In this document: one piece after another, positions 25,093 through 34,696 of the stretch | Layout: each line of letters starts with the position of its first letter | Position numbering within the stretch: position 1 is the stretch's first letter | The notes under the pieces: model-generated | The model's input: the letters and a program-made list of their open reading frames with translations, nothing else | Told to the model about the DNA's origin: nothing | Database searches by the model: none | Source: an uncultured bacterium | Lineage (GTDB): Bacteria > Actinomycetota > Coriobacteriia > Coriobacteriales > Coriobacteriaceae | Length of the DNA: 54,665 nucleotides | NCBI GenBank assembly: GCA_905215115.1 | Contig: CAJMOP010000002.1 | Coordinates: forward strand, 1 to 54,665 | Direction: 5' to 3' | Program-made: the position numbers and the translations under genes

Positions 25093-26394
25093 ATGGGTAA
25101 CCTTGCCAAACCCAAAAACCGTGCGCTGTTTTTAGTGAGCGTGGCTGTGACCGGTGCGTTTGCAGGCGCCGCGGTCTGGCTGTTCTTCTTTGCGATGGAG
25201 CATGGCATCGACTATCTATGGACCGAGATCCCGCATATGCTGGGTGTCGCTTCGCCCGAGCTCGCGAGCGGCCCGTTCGGTTTTTTGCCCTACCCGTTTT
25301 TCGTCTGCCTGCTGGGCGGCCTGCTGATCGGCCTGTACGAAAAGCTTACGGGCACCAAGACCGATGACCTCAACCAGGTGATGGCCAAGGTCAAACAAGA
25401 CGGACGCTACCCGTACGACAACCTGGGCAAGCTTTCGCTCGCGGCGTTGCTGCCGCTGCTGTTTGGCGGAAGCATTGGACCAGAGGCCGGCCTGACCGGC
25501 GTCATTGCAGGTCTGTGCAGCTGGGTTGGCGACCGCATGCATCGCTTTGGCGCCGAGTTTAGGGAGCTCACGCTGTTGGGCACCCAGGCCGCGCTGACGG
25601 CGCTCTTTACCGCGCCCGTCTTTGGCTTTGTGGCGCCGCTCGCCGGAAGTGCTGACGGTCAGGGTGCCAATGACGATGAGTCCGCGTCTGACGAGATCAC
25701 CATCAAGCTTCCCAAGGCACAAAAGACCGTGGTCTACGGTATCGCGATCGCCGGCGGTTTGGGCACCTATCTGTTGCTCGGCCAGCTCATGGGCGGCGGC
25801 ATGGGCATGCCCAGGTTCGAGGCCGCCGAGGTGGGCAACCTGGAGCTTACCTGGCTCATTCCTCTGTCGCTGATCGGAACAATCTGCGGCTGGCTGTACT
25901 TTGTCTCGGAGCACGCGAGTGAGGCATTGGCTCATGCCGTGGGGGAGCGCCCTGTCGTCAAGGCCATGCTGGCCGGTTTGGCGCTCGCCATCTGCGGCAC
26001 GGTCCTGCCCTACACCATGTTTGCCGGCGAGACGCAGGCCGATGTGCTCATGGAGACCTATATGACCATTCCCGCTGGTGTTCTTATTGCAACCGGTCTT
26101 GTCAAGGCCATGCTGACGCCCGCCCTCATCAACATGGGCTGGCGCGGCGGCCACTTCTTCCCGGTTATCTTCTCGGGCGTGAGCCTGGGCTACGGTCTTG
26201 CCGTCCTCACCGGCGCTGATCCGGTCTTTTGCGTCGCTGTCTGCACCGCCTCGACGATGGGTGCCGTCATGCGTCAGCCGGTCATGGTCGTGGGCCTGCT
26301 GCTCATGTGCTTCCCGCTCAAGGGCATCGTCTGCATGATCATCGCCGCCGTTATCGCCGCTGGCATTCCGCTGCCCAAGCCGCTGCGCAAGTAG
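25093..26394 (+). CDS. ClC-family chloride channel/transporter
   Basis: 433 residues with about ten hydrophobic segments. GGSIGPEAGLTG matches the family's GREGP-type anion-site motif, and GGHFFPVIFSGVSLGYG matches the GIFAP region, with a following AVCTASTMGAVMRQPVM. ClC proteins move chloride or fluoride across the membrane as channels or H+ antiporters. No C-terminal CBS domain is present. Residues about 190-215 form a charged cytoplasmic loop rich in Asp and Glu, longer than in E. coli ClcA. Ribosome site GGGAGG. A hairpin follows about 90 nt after the stop. Confidence 0.88.
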   Translation: MGNLAKPKNRALFLVSVAVTGAFAGAAVWLFFFAMEHGIDYLWTEIPHMLGVASPELASGPFGFLPYPFFVCLLGGLLIGLYEKLTGTKTDDLNQVMAKVKQDGRYPYDNLGKLSLAALLPLLFGGSIGPEAGLTGVIAGLCSWVGDRMHRFGAEFRELTLLGTQAALTALFTAPVFGFVAPLAGSADGQGANDDESASDEITIKLPKAQKTVVYGIAIAGGLGTYLLLGQLMGGGMGMPRFEAAEVGNLELTWLIPLSLIGTICGWLYFVSEHASEALAHAVGERPVVKAMLAGLALAICGTVLPYTMFAGETQADVLMETYMTIPAGVLIATGLVKAMLTPALINMGWRGGHFFPVIFSGVSLGYGLAVLTGADPVFCVAVCTASTMGAVMRQPVMVVGLLLMCFPLKGIVCMIIAAVIAAGIPLPKPLRK

Positions 26395-26486
26395 CACAGT
26401 AGCGTGCGGTCGATACGAGCGCCCCAAGCCCGGCGTAAGGATGTAACAGCTGTCTGTCTGCTTCAAAACTCATTAAGAAAGAAGCC

Positions 26487-26516
26487 GCGCGAGGCCGTTT
26501 GTTTACGGCCTCGCGC
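26487..26516. terminator. Bidirectional terminator hairpin
   Basis: Perfect 12-bp arms GCGCGAGGCCGT and complement with loop TTGTTT, between the convergent ClC and methyltransferase genes. Confidence 0.7.
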
Positions 26517-26524
26517 GTTGCTGT

Positions 26525-27262
26525 TTAGAGCTTCCTCAGCACAATGGCGATGGTGTTGAGATATTCGAGCGCACCCGCTTCAACGGCAGGGCGGTCGCCC
26601 GCTGCGTACTCGTTGTCGCAAGCGAGCCAATCCGACCACACTTCTGCCGTGCAGAGCATGGGGCGCATCGAGATGATCTCAATGCCAGCGGTCGGCTCAA
26701 TCATGGCACGCCACCAAGATATGTCGTGCATATAGTCGAGCTGCTCGGGCGTCCAGGATTTGAGCAGACAATCGGGCAGATTGTCGTGGCAATCTTGGAC
26801 CATGCCTGGGATGCTCAGGTAAAGCATGCCGCCTTGCTTTACGTAGGGGAGCAGGCGCTCGCCCAGATAGTGTGGATCACGGCCGTAGTAGTTGTACGAG
26901 TCGATACTCACAACCGCGTCAAAATAGTCATGCTCAAATGGTAGCCCCTGTGAGACATCCGCTTTAACCGGGTGAATCGTGTCGCGCGAGATACCGAGCG
27001 AATCAAAGAACGCGCTGTTTTCCTGTGGGTCGCTCCACAGATCGACAGCGTACGTGTCCAACCCGTATTCGCGGGCGAGTAGGGCGCTGGTGATACCGGC
27101 GCCCGACCCAAGGTCGCAGACGCGGGCGTCTCGGGGGATTTCTGCATCGCGAAGAAGCTCTTCGCAGAGCTTGAGGGGGTTCGGACCCATAATCTTAGAG
27201 CGCACGAGTGTCGTGTCGAAGCTGCTGGCTTTTGGGAATAATTGAGATTCCTGGGTTTGCAT
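26525..27262 (-). CDS. Class I SAM-dependent methyltransferase
   Basis: 245 residues. SAM motif I VCDLGSGAGITSALLA, motif II DTYAVDLW, motif post-I VKADVSQGLPF and YFDAVVSIDSYNYYG mark a class I methyltransferase of the small-molecule type. N-terminal LFPKASSFDTTLVRSKIMGPN resembles proteins annotated as cyclopropane-fatty-acid or sarcosine/phosphoethanolamine-like methyltransferases, but the substrate cannot be told. RBS AGGAAAG lies about 7 nt before the start. The gene stands alone; a palindrome with T-run on the plus strand lies upstream at 27323-27345. Confidence 0.8.
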   Translation of the reverse strand: MQTQESQLFPKASSFDTTLVRSKIMGPNPLKLCEELLRDAEIPRDARVCDLGSGAGITSALLAREYGLDTYAVDLWSDPQENSAFFDSLGISRDTIHPVKADVSQGLPFEHDYFDAVVSIDSYNYYGRDPHYLGERLLPYVKQGGMLYLSIPGMVQDCHDNLPDCLLKSWTPEQLDYMHDISWWRAMIEPTAGIEIISMRPMLCTAEVWSDWLACDNEYAAGDRPAVEAGALEYLNTIAIVLRKL

Positions 27263-27518
27263 TGTTCTTTCCTATCAGGTGCAAAAATGGCAGATGACGG
27301 AGGCGGAACGGCGCAACAAACTACGGCCGTTCGACGGCCGTTTTGCGTCTGTATGCGATTGACCGTTCCCTAAAGAACAATGACCAAAAAGACATCCCCT
27401 TGGATGATCGAAATTGGGCCAAGGCCCGTGATGTCTCCATTGTAGAACGAAGCGCACGGCTGGAGATATGCCATTTGTCACGGATTTGCGAACGTCTAGA
27501 TTTCGCTCGGTATCGGCG
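27263..27518. other. Intergenic stretch with one hairpin
   Basis: Contains ACGGCCGT-TCG-ACGGCCGT followed by TTT at 27323-27344 (a plus-strand terminator shape although both neighbouring genes are on the minus strand). No gene is supported. Confidence 0.5.
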
Positions 27519-28394
27519 CTATTTCCAAATCGCGAGCGCGGCGGTGCCCAGTACGATGAGGGCGAGACCGATGGCGCTGCGTCGGGAGAGTTTTTCGTTG
27601 AATGCCAGGCGCGCAAATAGTACCGATACGACAATCGATAGTTTGTCGATCTGCACCACGACGCTTACCTGGCCTGCGGCGATGGCATAGTAATAGAGTA
27701 GCCACGATGCTCCGGTCGCGATGCCCGATGTTGCGAGAAATGTGAGTTCGCGCCGGTCAACGTGCGCGACCTGCTCCAGTTTTCCCTTGGCTGCCACGAT
27801 TGCCCATGCCATAACCAGTACCACGCAGGTGCGGATCGCCGTGGCCAGGTTTGACTCGACGCCTTCGATGCCGATCTTGGCGAGGACGGAGGTGAGCGCC
27901 GCGAACACGGCGGCGCCGAGGGCGTAAGCGAGCCAGGTCCGGTCTTGCTGCTGCTCGGGTCTGGCGGACTGCTTCTTATCGATCATTAAAAACGTGCCGA
28001 GGGTGACGACAGCGGTTCCCATGAGCTTAACCGCAAGGTTGCTCGTCTCACCAAAAAGCGCGATGGCGACCAGCGCGGCGAGCACGGTGCTCATCTTGTC
28101 GACCGGTACGACCGTATTGACGTCTCCGATGCTCAACGCCTTAAAGTAGCAGATCCACGAAGCACCGGTAGCGAGTCCCGAGAGGACGAGAAAGAGCCAG
28201 GATCTGGGTTCGATGCTGCCAATGGTTCCAATGGATCCAGAAATGCCCGCCATTGCCCAGGCGAAAACGAGCACCACGCAGGTGCGAATGGTCGTCGCGA
28301 CATCGGAGTCGGTCTGCTTGATGCCGCATTTGGCCAAGATGGATGTGATGCCGGCAAAGAATGCTGACGCAAATGCTGCGACGACCCACGACAC
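27519..28394 (-). CDS. EamA/DMT-family transporter
   Basis: 291 residues, ten predicted membrane segments in two EamA repeats. The repeats are easy to see: SILAKCGIKQTDSDVATTIR with TCVVLVFAWAM in the first half and SVLAKIGIEGVESNLATAIR with TCVVLVMAWAI in the second, as well as LATGASWICYFKAL and IATGASWLLYYYAI. The strong similarity of the halves suggests little divergence after the internal duplication. Drug/metabolite transporters of this type export or import small metabolites; the substrate is unknown. The gene is monocistronic. Confidence 0.9.
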   Translation of the reverse strand: MSWVVAAFASAFFAGITSILAKCGIKQTDSDVATTIRTCVVLVFAWAMAGISGSIGTIGSIEPRSWLFLVLSGLATGASWICYFKALSIGDVNTVVPVDKMSTVLAALVAIALFGETSNLAVKLMGTAVVTLGTFLMIDKKQSARPEQQQDRTWLAYALGAAVFAALTSVLAKIGIEGVESNLATAIRTCVVLVMAWAIVAAKGKLEQVAHVDRRELTFLATSGIATGASWLLYYYAIAAGQVSVVVQIDKLSIVVSVLFARLAFNEKLSRRSAIGLALIVLGTAALAIWK

Positions 28395-28533
28395 GGGTGC
28401 GGTGCCTCCTTGGATAATGGGTTTATCCTGCGAGTTTTATGGACATGAGGATACCGCCCCACCATGAAGGTTTGATATGGCCGCGGAGAGGCGGGGTCAT
28501 GTTCCGGGGAGCCATTTGGTTAAGGCTCGAATT
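28395..28533. other. Intergenic stretch, no feature seen
   Basis: Lies upstream of the EamA gene and presumably contains its promoter on the minus strand. No motif strong enough to call was found. Confidence 0.4.
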
Positions 28534-28713
28534 GAAGGTGAATGTTTTTCCGAGAAGTGAACGAGTAAATATGGACCCCTGGAGCATGCACACTTTATTC
28601 GAATAAAACCGCAGGATTCCTAGGCAAAAACCGCAGGAACTAAGCCCATAAAAATGTCGATGATACGGGGTACTGATTTTACTCGTTCACTTCTCGGAAA
28701 AACATTCACCTTC
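28534..28713. repeat. ~180-bp long inverted-repeat element, copy B
   Basis: Outer arms GAAGGTGAATGTTTTTCCGA then GAAGTGAACGAGTAAA pair almost perfectly with the right end; the inner arms diverge. The centre has two AAAACCGCAGGA units, as in copy A (11225-11406). It lies between two minus-strand genes. The 28714-28844 remainder shows nothing further. Confidence 0.8.
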
Positions 28714-28844
28714 GATATGCCGTCGGCTTCTCTTTGGTTTCCAAGATCTAAACGGCATGCCGTGAAGGGTGGTAACGACGTTGTTGCTGCTTCGTCTTAT
28801 CTAGTAAATGAGGCGGGGTGCCGCCCAAGTCTTTTAGCTGTCGA

Positions 28845-29543
28845 TTACAGGTCGCGTACTCGATAAACCTTGGTGCTGACGGTGCAGCTGATTGCACATA
28901 GCGCGAGGGCAAGTGCGGCGATGCCTGCGCATAGGCAGCCGAGGACGGCGGGATCGGGATTTGCCCCGGCAATCGACATGAGCCAGTTGCTGATGGGGTT
29001 GGAGGAGCTCAGCGTGGCCATGGCAAGGCATCCGAGCAGGGCAAACAGACCAACGGACAGGCGCAGCGCCTCCATGTGTCCAAAACGAAAGAACAGCGGC
29101 TGCGCCAAAAACACCATCATGAGGGAGATGAGCATCGAGGCTGCCGAGGCGGCTGCGATCTCAAAGACGGCCTGTCCCGTCGGAGGGATGCCTGCATTAT
29201 TGAAGAGTGGGATGGTGACGATGTTCAACAGTGCAGCCGCACATGCCATGATGGCCGAGAAAGCAACGATACACAGGTAGCGTGCGCAGATGATGTCTTT
29301 GCGCGAGAGGGGCAGCGTTGCCCGATAACGCTCCCATCCGTTTTGATTGTCAAAGCCGGCCAGCGAGCTCATGACCATGATAGGCGACATGGCGCTGACC
29401 GCGCAGGCGCCGGCGCTCATGCCGGAATCGCCATCCGATGCGTTAGCGAGGGTCAGTACGACGAAGATGAACAGGCCGACGCCCGCGATGCTCGGGACAA
29501 GCGTGCGGACGATGGCGAGTTCAGACATAAAGGCGCGTTTCAT
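28845..29543 (-). CDS. ABC-2-type transporter permease
   Basis: 232 residues with six hydrophobic segments (TM1 about 12-34, LVPSIAGVGLFIFVVLTLA). It matches short ABC-2 permeases found in GntR-regulated operons: MVMSSLAGFDNQNGWERYRA, LPLSRKDIICARYL. Its start overlaps the ATPase gene stop by 4 nt, so the two are coupled. Third gene of the gntR-ATPase-permease operon. Such systems commonly answer to cell-wall-active compounds or export peptides; the substrate here is unknown. Confidence 0.88.
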   Translation of the reverse strand: MKRAFMSELAIVRTLVPSIAGVGLFIFVVLTLANASDGDSGMSAGACAVSAMSPIMVMSSLAGFDNQNGWERYRATLPLSRKDIICARYLCIVAFSAIMACAAALLNIVTIPLFNNAGIPPTGQAVFEIAAASAASMLISLMMVFLAQPLFFRFGHMEALRLSVGLFALLGCLAMATLSSSNPISNWLMSIAGANPDPAVLGCLCAGIAALALALCAISCTVSTKVYRVRDL

Positions 29544-30421
29544 TTCGAAGCCCCTTTCAGCATGAGGCGAAGATAGTCATCAATGGTTGCCCGGTCGCAG
29601 GGAATCTCGGGGAAGGCCTCGAGCGCCTCGCGACGGTTGGGCACGAGCACGTCCACGCTGTAGGCGTGGTGGGCGGCGCGGGCGCCTTCGACGCAAGCCA
29701 TAAGCTCGGCGGCCTGTGCTTGGGTACAGTGGGCGATGCCGGCGCGGTCGGTAATGTCCTCGCGCGGCAGGTCAAACATAATCGAGCCGTTATCGATGCA
29801 GATGACGCGGTCGGCGGCGCGATCGAGGTCGGACGTAATGTGGCTCGAGAGCAGCACGCTGCGCTGGTCGTCGGAAACAAAGGCGAGCAGCTCGTCGAGC
29901 AGCTCTTCGCGCGCCATGGGATCGAGGCCCGCGGTGGCTTCGTCCAAAACGAGCAGCTTGGCATTGTGACTGAGCGCACACGCGAGCTGCAGCTTCATGC
30001 CCATGCCGCGGGAGAGGTCTTTGACCTTGGCTTTGGGATCAAGGCCAAATCGGTCGATAAATCTGGCGAACGTTTCGCTACTCCACGTGGGGTACGCCGG
30101 GCTTACGAGTGCCTCGACTTCGGTCACCTTGAGCGTGGAGGGGAAGGGGCACGTGTCCAGGACAAGGCCTACGCGGGAGTGCAGGTGGCGCTGCGTCTCG
30201 TCGGGCGCGTTGGTGTCGCAGCGCTGTCCAAACAGATGCACCTCGCCGGCATCGAGCTTTATAAGCCCGAGCGCGGCACGAATGGTCGTTGTCTTGCCGG
30301 CGCCGTTTGCGCCCACAAAGCCGACAATCTGGCCGGGCTCCACGGTGAGCGTGACATCGCGTAGCGAAAAGCGGTCGCTTACGCGGCGTGAGGCGCCTTT
30401 GAGTTCTAGCAAGTTTTGCAT
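29540..30421 (-). CDS. ABC transporter ATP-binding protein
   Basis: 293 residues. Walker A GANGAGKTT (about 37-45), signature LSRGMGMKLQLACAL (variant of LSGGQ, with R in place of the first G), Walker B LLVLDEATAGLDP, switch SSHITSDLDRAADR and a C-terminal accessory domain of ~75 residues. The variant signature is typical of YtrB-like ATPases. ATG 30421 has AAGAAAGG 7 nt upstream; longer in-frame sequence to 30955 runs through the gntR gene and is not coding. Second gene of the operon. Confidence 0.92.
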   Translation of the reverse strand: MQNLLELKGASRRVSDRFSLRDVTLTVEPGQIVGFVGANGAGKTTTIRAALGLIKLDAGEVHLFGQRCDTNAPDETQRHLHSRVGLVLDTCPFPSTLKVTEVEALVSPAYPTWSSETFARFIDRFGLDPKAKVKDLSRGMGMKLQLACALSHNAKLLVLDEATAGLDPMAREELLDELLAFVSDDQRSVLLSSHITSDLDRAADRVICIDNGSIMFDLPREDITDRAGIAHCTQAQAAELMACVEGARAAHHAYSVDVLVPNRREALEAFPEIPCDRATIDDYLRLMLKGASK

Positions 30422-30444
30422 GGTATAGCCTTTCTTGCAGATGG

Positions 30445-30825
30445 CTACTGCATGGTTTCGGGGGCCACAAGGTCGAGCATTTCGTGCAATTTGTCGCGCG
30501 TGACGCCCAGGGTTTCGGCCTGCGTAGCGGCCTGCGCAAGCAACTCTTCGATATGGCAGAGCTGGTTTTCGCGCAAGAGTTCCTGGTTTCCCTCGGCGAC
30601 AAAGCAGCCCTTGCCCTGCACGGTGCAGATAAAGCCGAGCTGCTCCAGGTCGGCATAGGCACGCTTGGTGGTAATGACGCTCACACCGAGGTCGCTCGCG
30701 AGCGCACGGATGCTGGGGAGTTTGGCTCCCGCAGCGAGTGCGCCCGAAAGGATCTGCGCTTTGACCTGCGAGGATATCTGCTCGTAGATGGGCTTGTCGC
30801 TCGAATTGGATAGGATGATGTCCAC
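30445..30825 (-). CDS. GntR-family regulator, YtrA type
   Basis: 126 residues: winged helix-turn-helix at about 10-75 (PIYEQISSQVKAQILSGAL, LPSIRALASDLGVSVITTKR, AYADLEQLGFICTVQGKG) and a short C-terminal helical tail without a ligand-binding domain, as in the YtrA subfamily. It starts at GTG with AAGGAG 5 nt upstream. It heads an operon with an ABC ATPase and permease and probably represses its own promoter through the inverted repeat at 30853-30886. Confidence 0.92.
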   Translation of the reverse strand: MDIILSNSSDKPIYEQISSQVKAQILSGALAAGAKLPSIRALASDLGVSVITTKRAYADLEQLGFICTVQGKGCFVAEGNQELLRENQLCHIEELLAQAATQAETLGVTRDKLHEMLDLVAPETMQ

Positions 30826-30852
30826 AGCGGCTCCTTAGCTGTTGGGCTACAC

Positions 30853-30886
30853 GTGTATATAACCGGTAAGCACAGTATATATACAC
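30853..30886 (-). promoter_or_regulatory. Probable GntR operator/promoter
   Basis: GTGTATATA, 16 nt, TATATACAC: perfect 9-bp arms, 28 nt upstream of the gntR start, with TATATA as a possible -10. This layout fits YtrA-type autoregulation. Confidence 0.55.
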
Positions 30887-30949
30887 TATGCACAGTTGCG
30901 CAAGAGGAAATGTGGGATAGCCCGCCGGCGCCGCGCTGCTCCGAAACAA

Positions 30950-31244
30950 TCTCAATCTGTAACACCTGGGTCCGTTTTGGGTCGCCTTCTGTTACAGATT
31001 GAGATGTTATTTGCCCGTCTGCCTATTTGTCTCAATCTGTAACAGTAAGAGTCGATTTGCGCGGCTAGATGTTACAGAACGAGACATTGGCTGCTCGCCT
31101 TCCCGTTTATCTCGATTTGTAACAGTTAGACCCGATTTGGGCGGCTAGATGTTACAGATTGAGATTGTGGCGGCGGGCCTGCCCGTTTGTCTCAATCTGT
31201 AACAGGTAGAAGCTCAAAACCCGTCCTCCTGTTACAGATTGAGA
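30950..31244. repeat. Array of eight alternating 15-nt arms at exact 40-nt spacing
   Basis: Arms start at 30950, 30990, 31030, 31070, 31110, 31150, 31190 and 31230. Odd arms read TCTCAATCTGTAACA (31110: TCTCGATTTGTAACA); even arms are the reverse complement TGTTACAGATTGAGA (31070: TGTTACAGAACGAGA). All seven spacers are 25 nt. Spacers 3 and 5 resemble each other (GTTAGACCCGATTTGGGCGG type) and spacers 2, 4 and 6 share a GCCCGTTTG-like end, so it is an 80-bp tandem repeat with an internal inverted repeat. Located between divergent gntR and prfC. Confidence 0.9.
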
Positions 31245-31329
31245 CAGTCCGTAAGGCGGCTGCCCACTACACAGCGATCTTGGCTGATGAATTTGTCCTG
31301 ATAGGTGCCCTATGGCGGGATTTCGCGGC

Positions 31330-31335
31330 TACAAT
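31330..31335 (+). promoter_or_regulatory. Probable -10 box for prfC
   Basis: TACAAT 48 nt upstream of the start; no good -35 is visible. Confidence 0.4.
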
Positions 31336-31382
31336 AGTGCGGTTACAACGACGTAATGCACTCAATGCAAGAAAGGATCCGC

Positions 31383-32996
<1,614 letters not shown>

Positions 32997-33152
32997 TGCA
33001 CTGGCGCGGTGGTCCTGTGGGGCTGCCGCGTCGTTTGCTTGCCTGCCGCCGTGTGAGCGGCTATCATACCCACCGTCGCCTCAAGACCGTGGTGGCCGAG
33101 CAGTTCGGGTCCGATATCCTGCTCGTTAAACCTAAAACCAAAGGAGTACATA

Positions 33153-33875
33153 ATGATCAAGAAGGTCATGGAGGACTACAAGGTCCTGTTGCGGAGCATT
33201 CCCGCGGCAACGGTTTCGCTGTTTTTCGTGAGCGTCATCATGATGAACCTGCTGGCCAACAAGGAGCTTATCAGCCTGCCGTATCTGGCGCTCGACTGCG
33301 GCTTTGTGGTGAGCTGGGTCTCGTTTTTGTGCCAGGACATGATCTGCAAGCGCTTTGGCGCCAAGGCATCCATCAAAATCTCTATCCTCGCGCTGCTGGT
33401 CAACTTGGCCGTGAGCCTGTGCTTTTGGGCATGCTCGCTCACGCCCGGCATGTGGGGTGCCTACTACGACACCGGCATGATCGAGGTCAACACTGCCCTT
33501 AACGCCACCATCGGTGGAACCTGGTACGTGGTGCTGGGCTCTTCGCTGGCAATGCTCGTCTCTGCCGTGGTTAACTCCACGCTCAACCAGTCGCTCGGCC
33601 GCATGCTCAAAAAGAATAACTTTGCGAGCTTTGCCTTCCGCTCCTATGTGTCCACGGGTGTTGGCCAGTTTATCGACAACTTGGTCTTTGCCATCGTGGT
33701 GAGCCACACGTTCTTTGGTTGGACCTGGGTGCAGGTCCTTATGTGCTCGCTGACCGGCGCTGTTGCCGAGCTGCTGTGCGAGGTCTTCTTGAGCCCCGTG
33801 GGCTACAAGGTCGTGCGCGGCTGGGAGCGCGAGAATGTGGGCTCCGAGTACCTCGAGCGCCACGCGACCGCCTAA
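33153..33875 (+). CDS. VUT-family membrane transporter (YhhQ/queuosine-precursor type)
   Basis: 240 residues, six hydrophobic segments. MMNLLANKELISLPYLALDC, VSFLCQDMICKRFGAKAS, NSTLNQSLGR and TGVGQFIDNLVFAIVV follow the YhhQ/DUF165 family, some members of which import queuosine precursors such as preQ0/preQ1. The usual motif 'D..ne.yG...a' is represented here by QDMICKRFGAKAS. Ribosome site AAAGGAG, 6-nt spacing. The SDR gene follows after 9 nt and is probably cotranscribed. A substrate assignment would need more than family membership. Confidence 0.8.
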   Translation: MIKKVMEDYKVLLRSIPAATVSLFFVSVIMMNLLANKELISLPYLALDCGFVVSWVSFLCQDMICKRFGAKASIKISILALLVNLAVSLCFWACSLTPGMWGAYYDTGMIEVNTALNATIGGTWYVVLGSSLAMLVSAVVNSTLNQSLGRMLKKNNFASFAFRSYVSTGVGQFIDNLVFAIVVSHTFFGWTWVQVLMCSLTGAVAELLCEVFLSPVGYKVVRGWERENVGSEYLERHATA

Positions 33876-33884
33876 GGAGCAAGT

Positions 33885-34565
33885 ATGCGGGTTTTGATCA
33901 CGGGTGCCTCGGGCGGTATCGGAGCCGCATGCGTGCAGCGCTTTTTGGACGAGGGCCACGAGGTCGTGGGCTTTGATCTGCTGCCGGCGGCGATTGAACA
34001 CGAGCGCTACCGCCATCTGATTGTTGATGTCCGCGAGCCGGGCTCGTTTCCAGACGACCTTGAACCCCAAGTGATCGTGAACGTTGCCGGTACGCAGGAT
34101 TCGGCCGACGATATCGCCGCCAACCTGTGTGGCACCATCAACGTGACCGAGTGCTATGCCTTTGTGGGGGAGGGGCTTGCTGCCAAGCCGGCGCCCGCTA
34201 TCAAATCCGTGGTCAATGTGGGGTCGGCGAGCGGGCATACGGGGTCGGAGTTTCCCGCCTATGCTGCCAGCAAGGGTGGCGTTATCGCCTACACCAAGAA
34301 CCTTGCAAATCGCTTGGCGCCGCAGGCCATCGCCAACAGTGTGGACCCGGGCGGTGTGATCACGCCGCTCAACCGTTGCGTGATGGAAGATGAGCGCCTG
34401 TGGAACCAAATTATGGAGCTCACACCGCTCAAGCGCTGGGCCACTGCCCAAGAGATCGCCGAGTGGATCTACTTTGTGGGCGTGACCAATCGGTTTATGA
34501 CCGGGCAGAGCCTGCTGATCGATGGCGGCGAGGCCGGCCGCACCCAGTTTATCTGGCCCGAGTAA
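33885..34565 (+). CDS. Short-chain dehydrogenase/reductase
   Basis: 226 residues, classical SDR. Nucleotide motif VLITGASGGIGAACVQRF, NVAGTQ (NAG region), catalytic Ser in NVGSASGHTGSEF and YAASK (Tyr-x-x-x-Lys), then PGGVITPLN and a C-terminal MTGQSLLIDGGEAG. It is shorter than the usual ~250 residues because the region after the cofactor motif is compact. Substrate unknown. AAGGAG lies 6 nt before the ATG; coupled to the transporter gene upstream and ended by a strong terminator. Confidence 0.92.
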   Translation: MRVLITGASGGIGAACVQRFLDEGHEVVGFDLLPAAIEHERYRHLIVDVREPGSFPDDLEPQVIVNVAGTQDSADDIAANLCGTINVTECYAFVGEGLAAKPAPAIKSVVNVGSASGHTGSEFPAYAASKGGVIAYTKNLANRLAPQAIANSVDPGGVITPLNRCVMEDERLWNQIMELTPLKRWATAQEIAEWIYFVGVTNRFMTGQSLLIDGGEAGRTQFIWPE

Positions 34566-34569
34566 CAAA

Positions 34570-34610
34570 ACGCGCCCGATGGCAATCTTGCCGTCGGGCG
34601 CGTTTTGCAT
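34570..34610 (+). terminator. Rho-independent terminator after the SDR gene
   Basis: ACGCGCCCGATGGCAA / TTGCCGTCGGGCGCGT arms followed by TTTT. Confidence 0.85.
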
Positions 34611-34664
34611 CATTAATGGCCAACTTTAGCGGCGCACCATCTCTGTAACGTGCCTTTGAGCTGG

Positions 34665-34670
34665 TAGAAT
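34665..34670 (+). promoter_or_regulatory. Probable -10 box for the kinase/MoxR operon
   Basis: TAGAAT 27 nt before the TTG start of the hybrid kinase. A convincing -35 is not seen. Confidence 0.35.
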
Positions 34671-34696
34671 GAACTCCAAAACTAAAAGGGGGCATA

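Noticed and set aside
30422..30955. N-terminal extension of the ABC ATPase frame
   Set aside because: The extra part is an out-of-frame reading of the gntR gene; ATG 30421 has a good ribosome site and the ATPase motifs begin there.
30950..31244. CRISPR array
   Set aside because: Spacing is regular, but the 15-nt repeats alternate in orientation, spacers resemble each other in two classes, and no cas genes are near.
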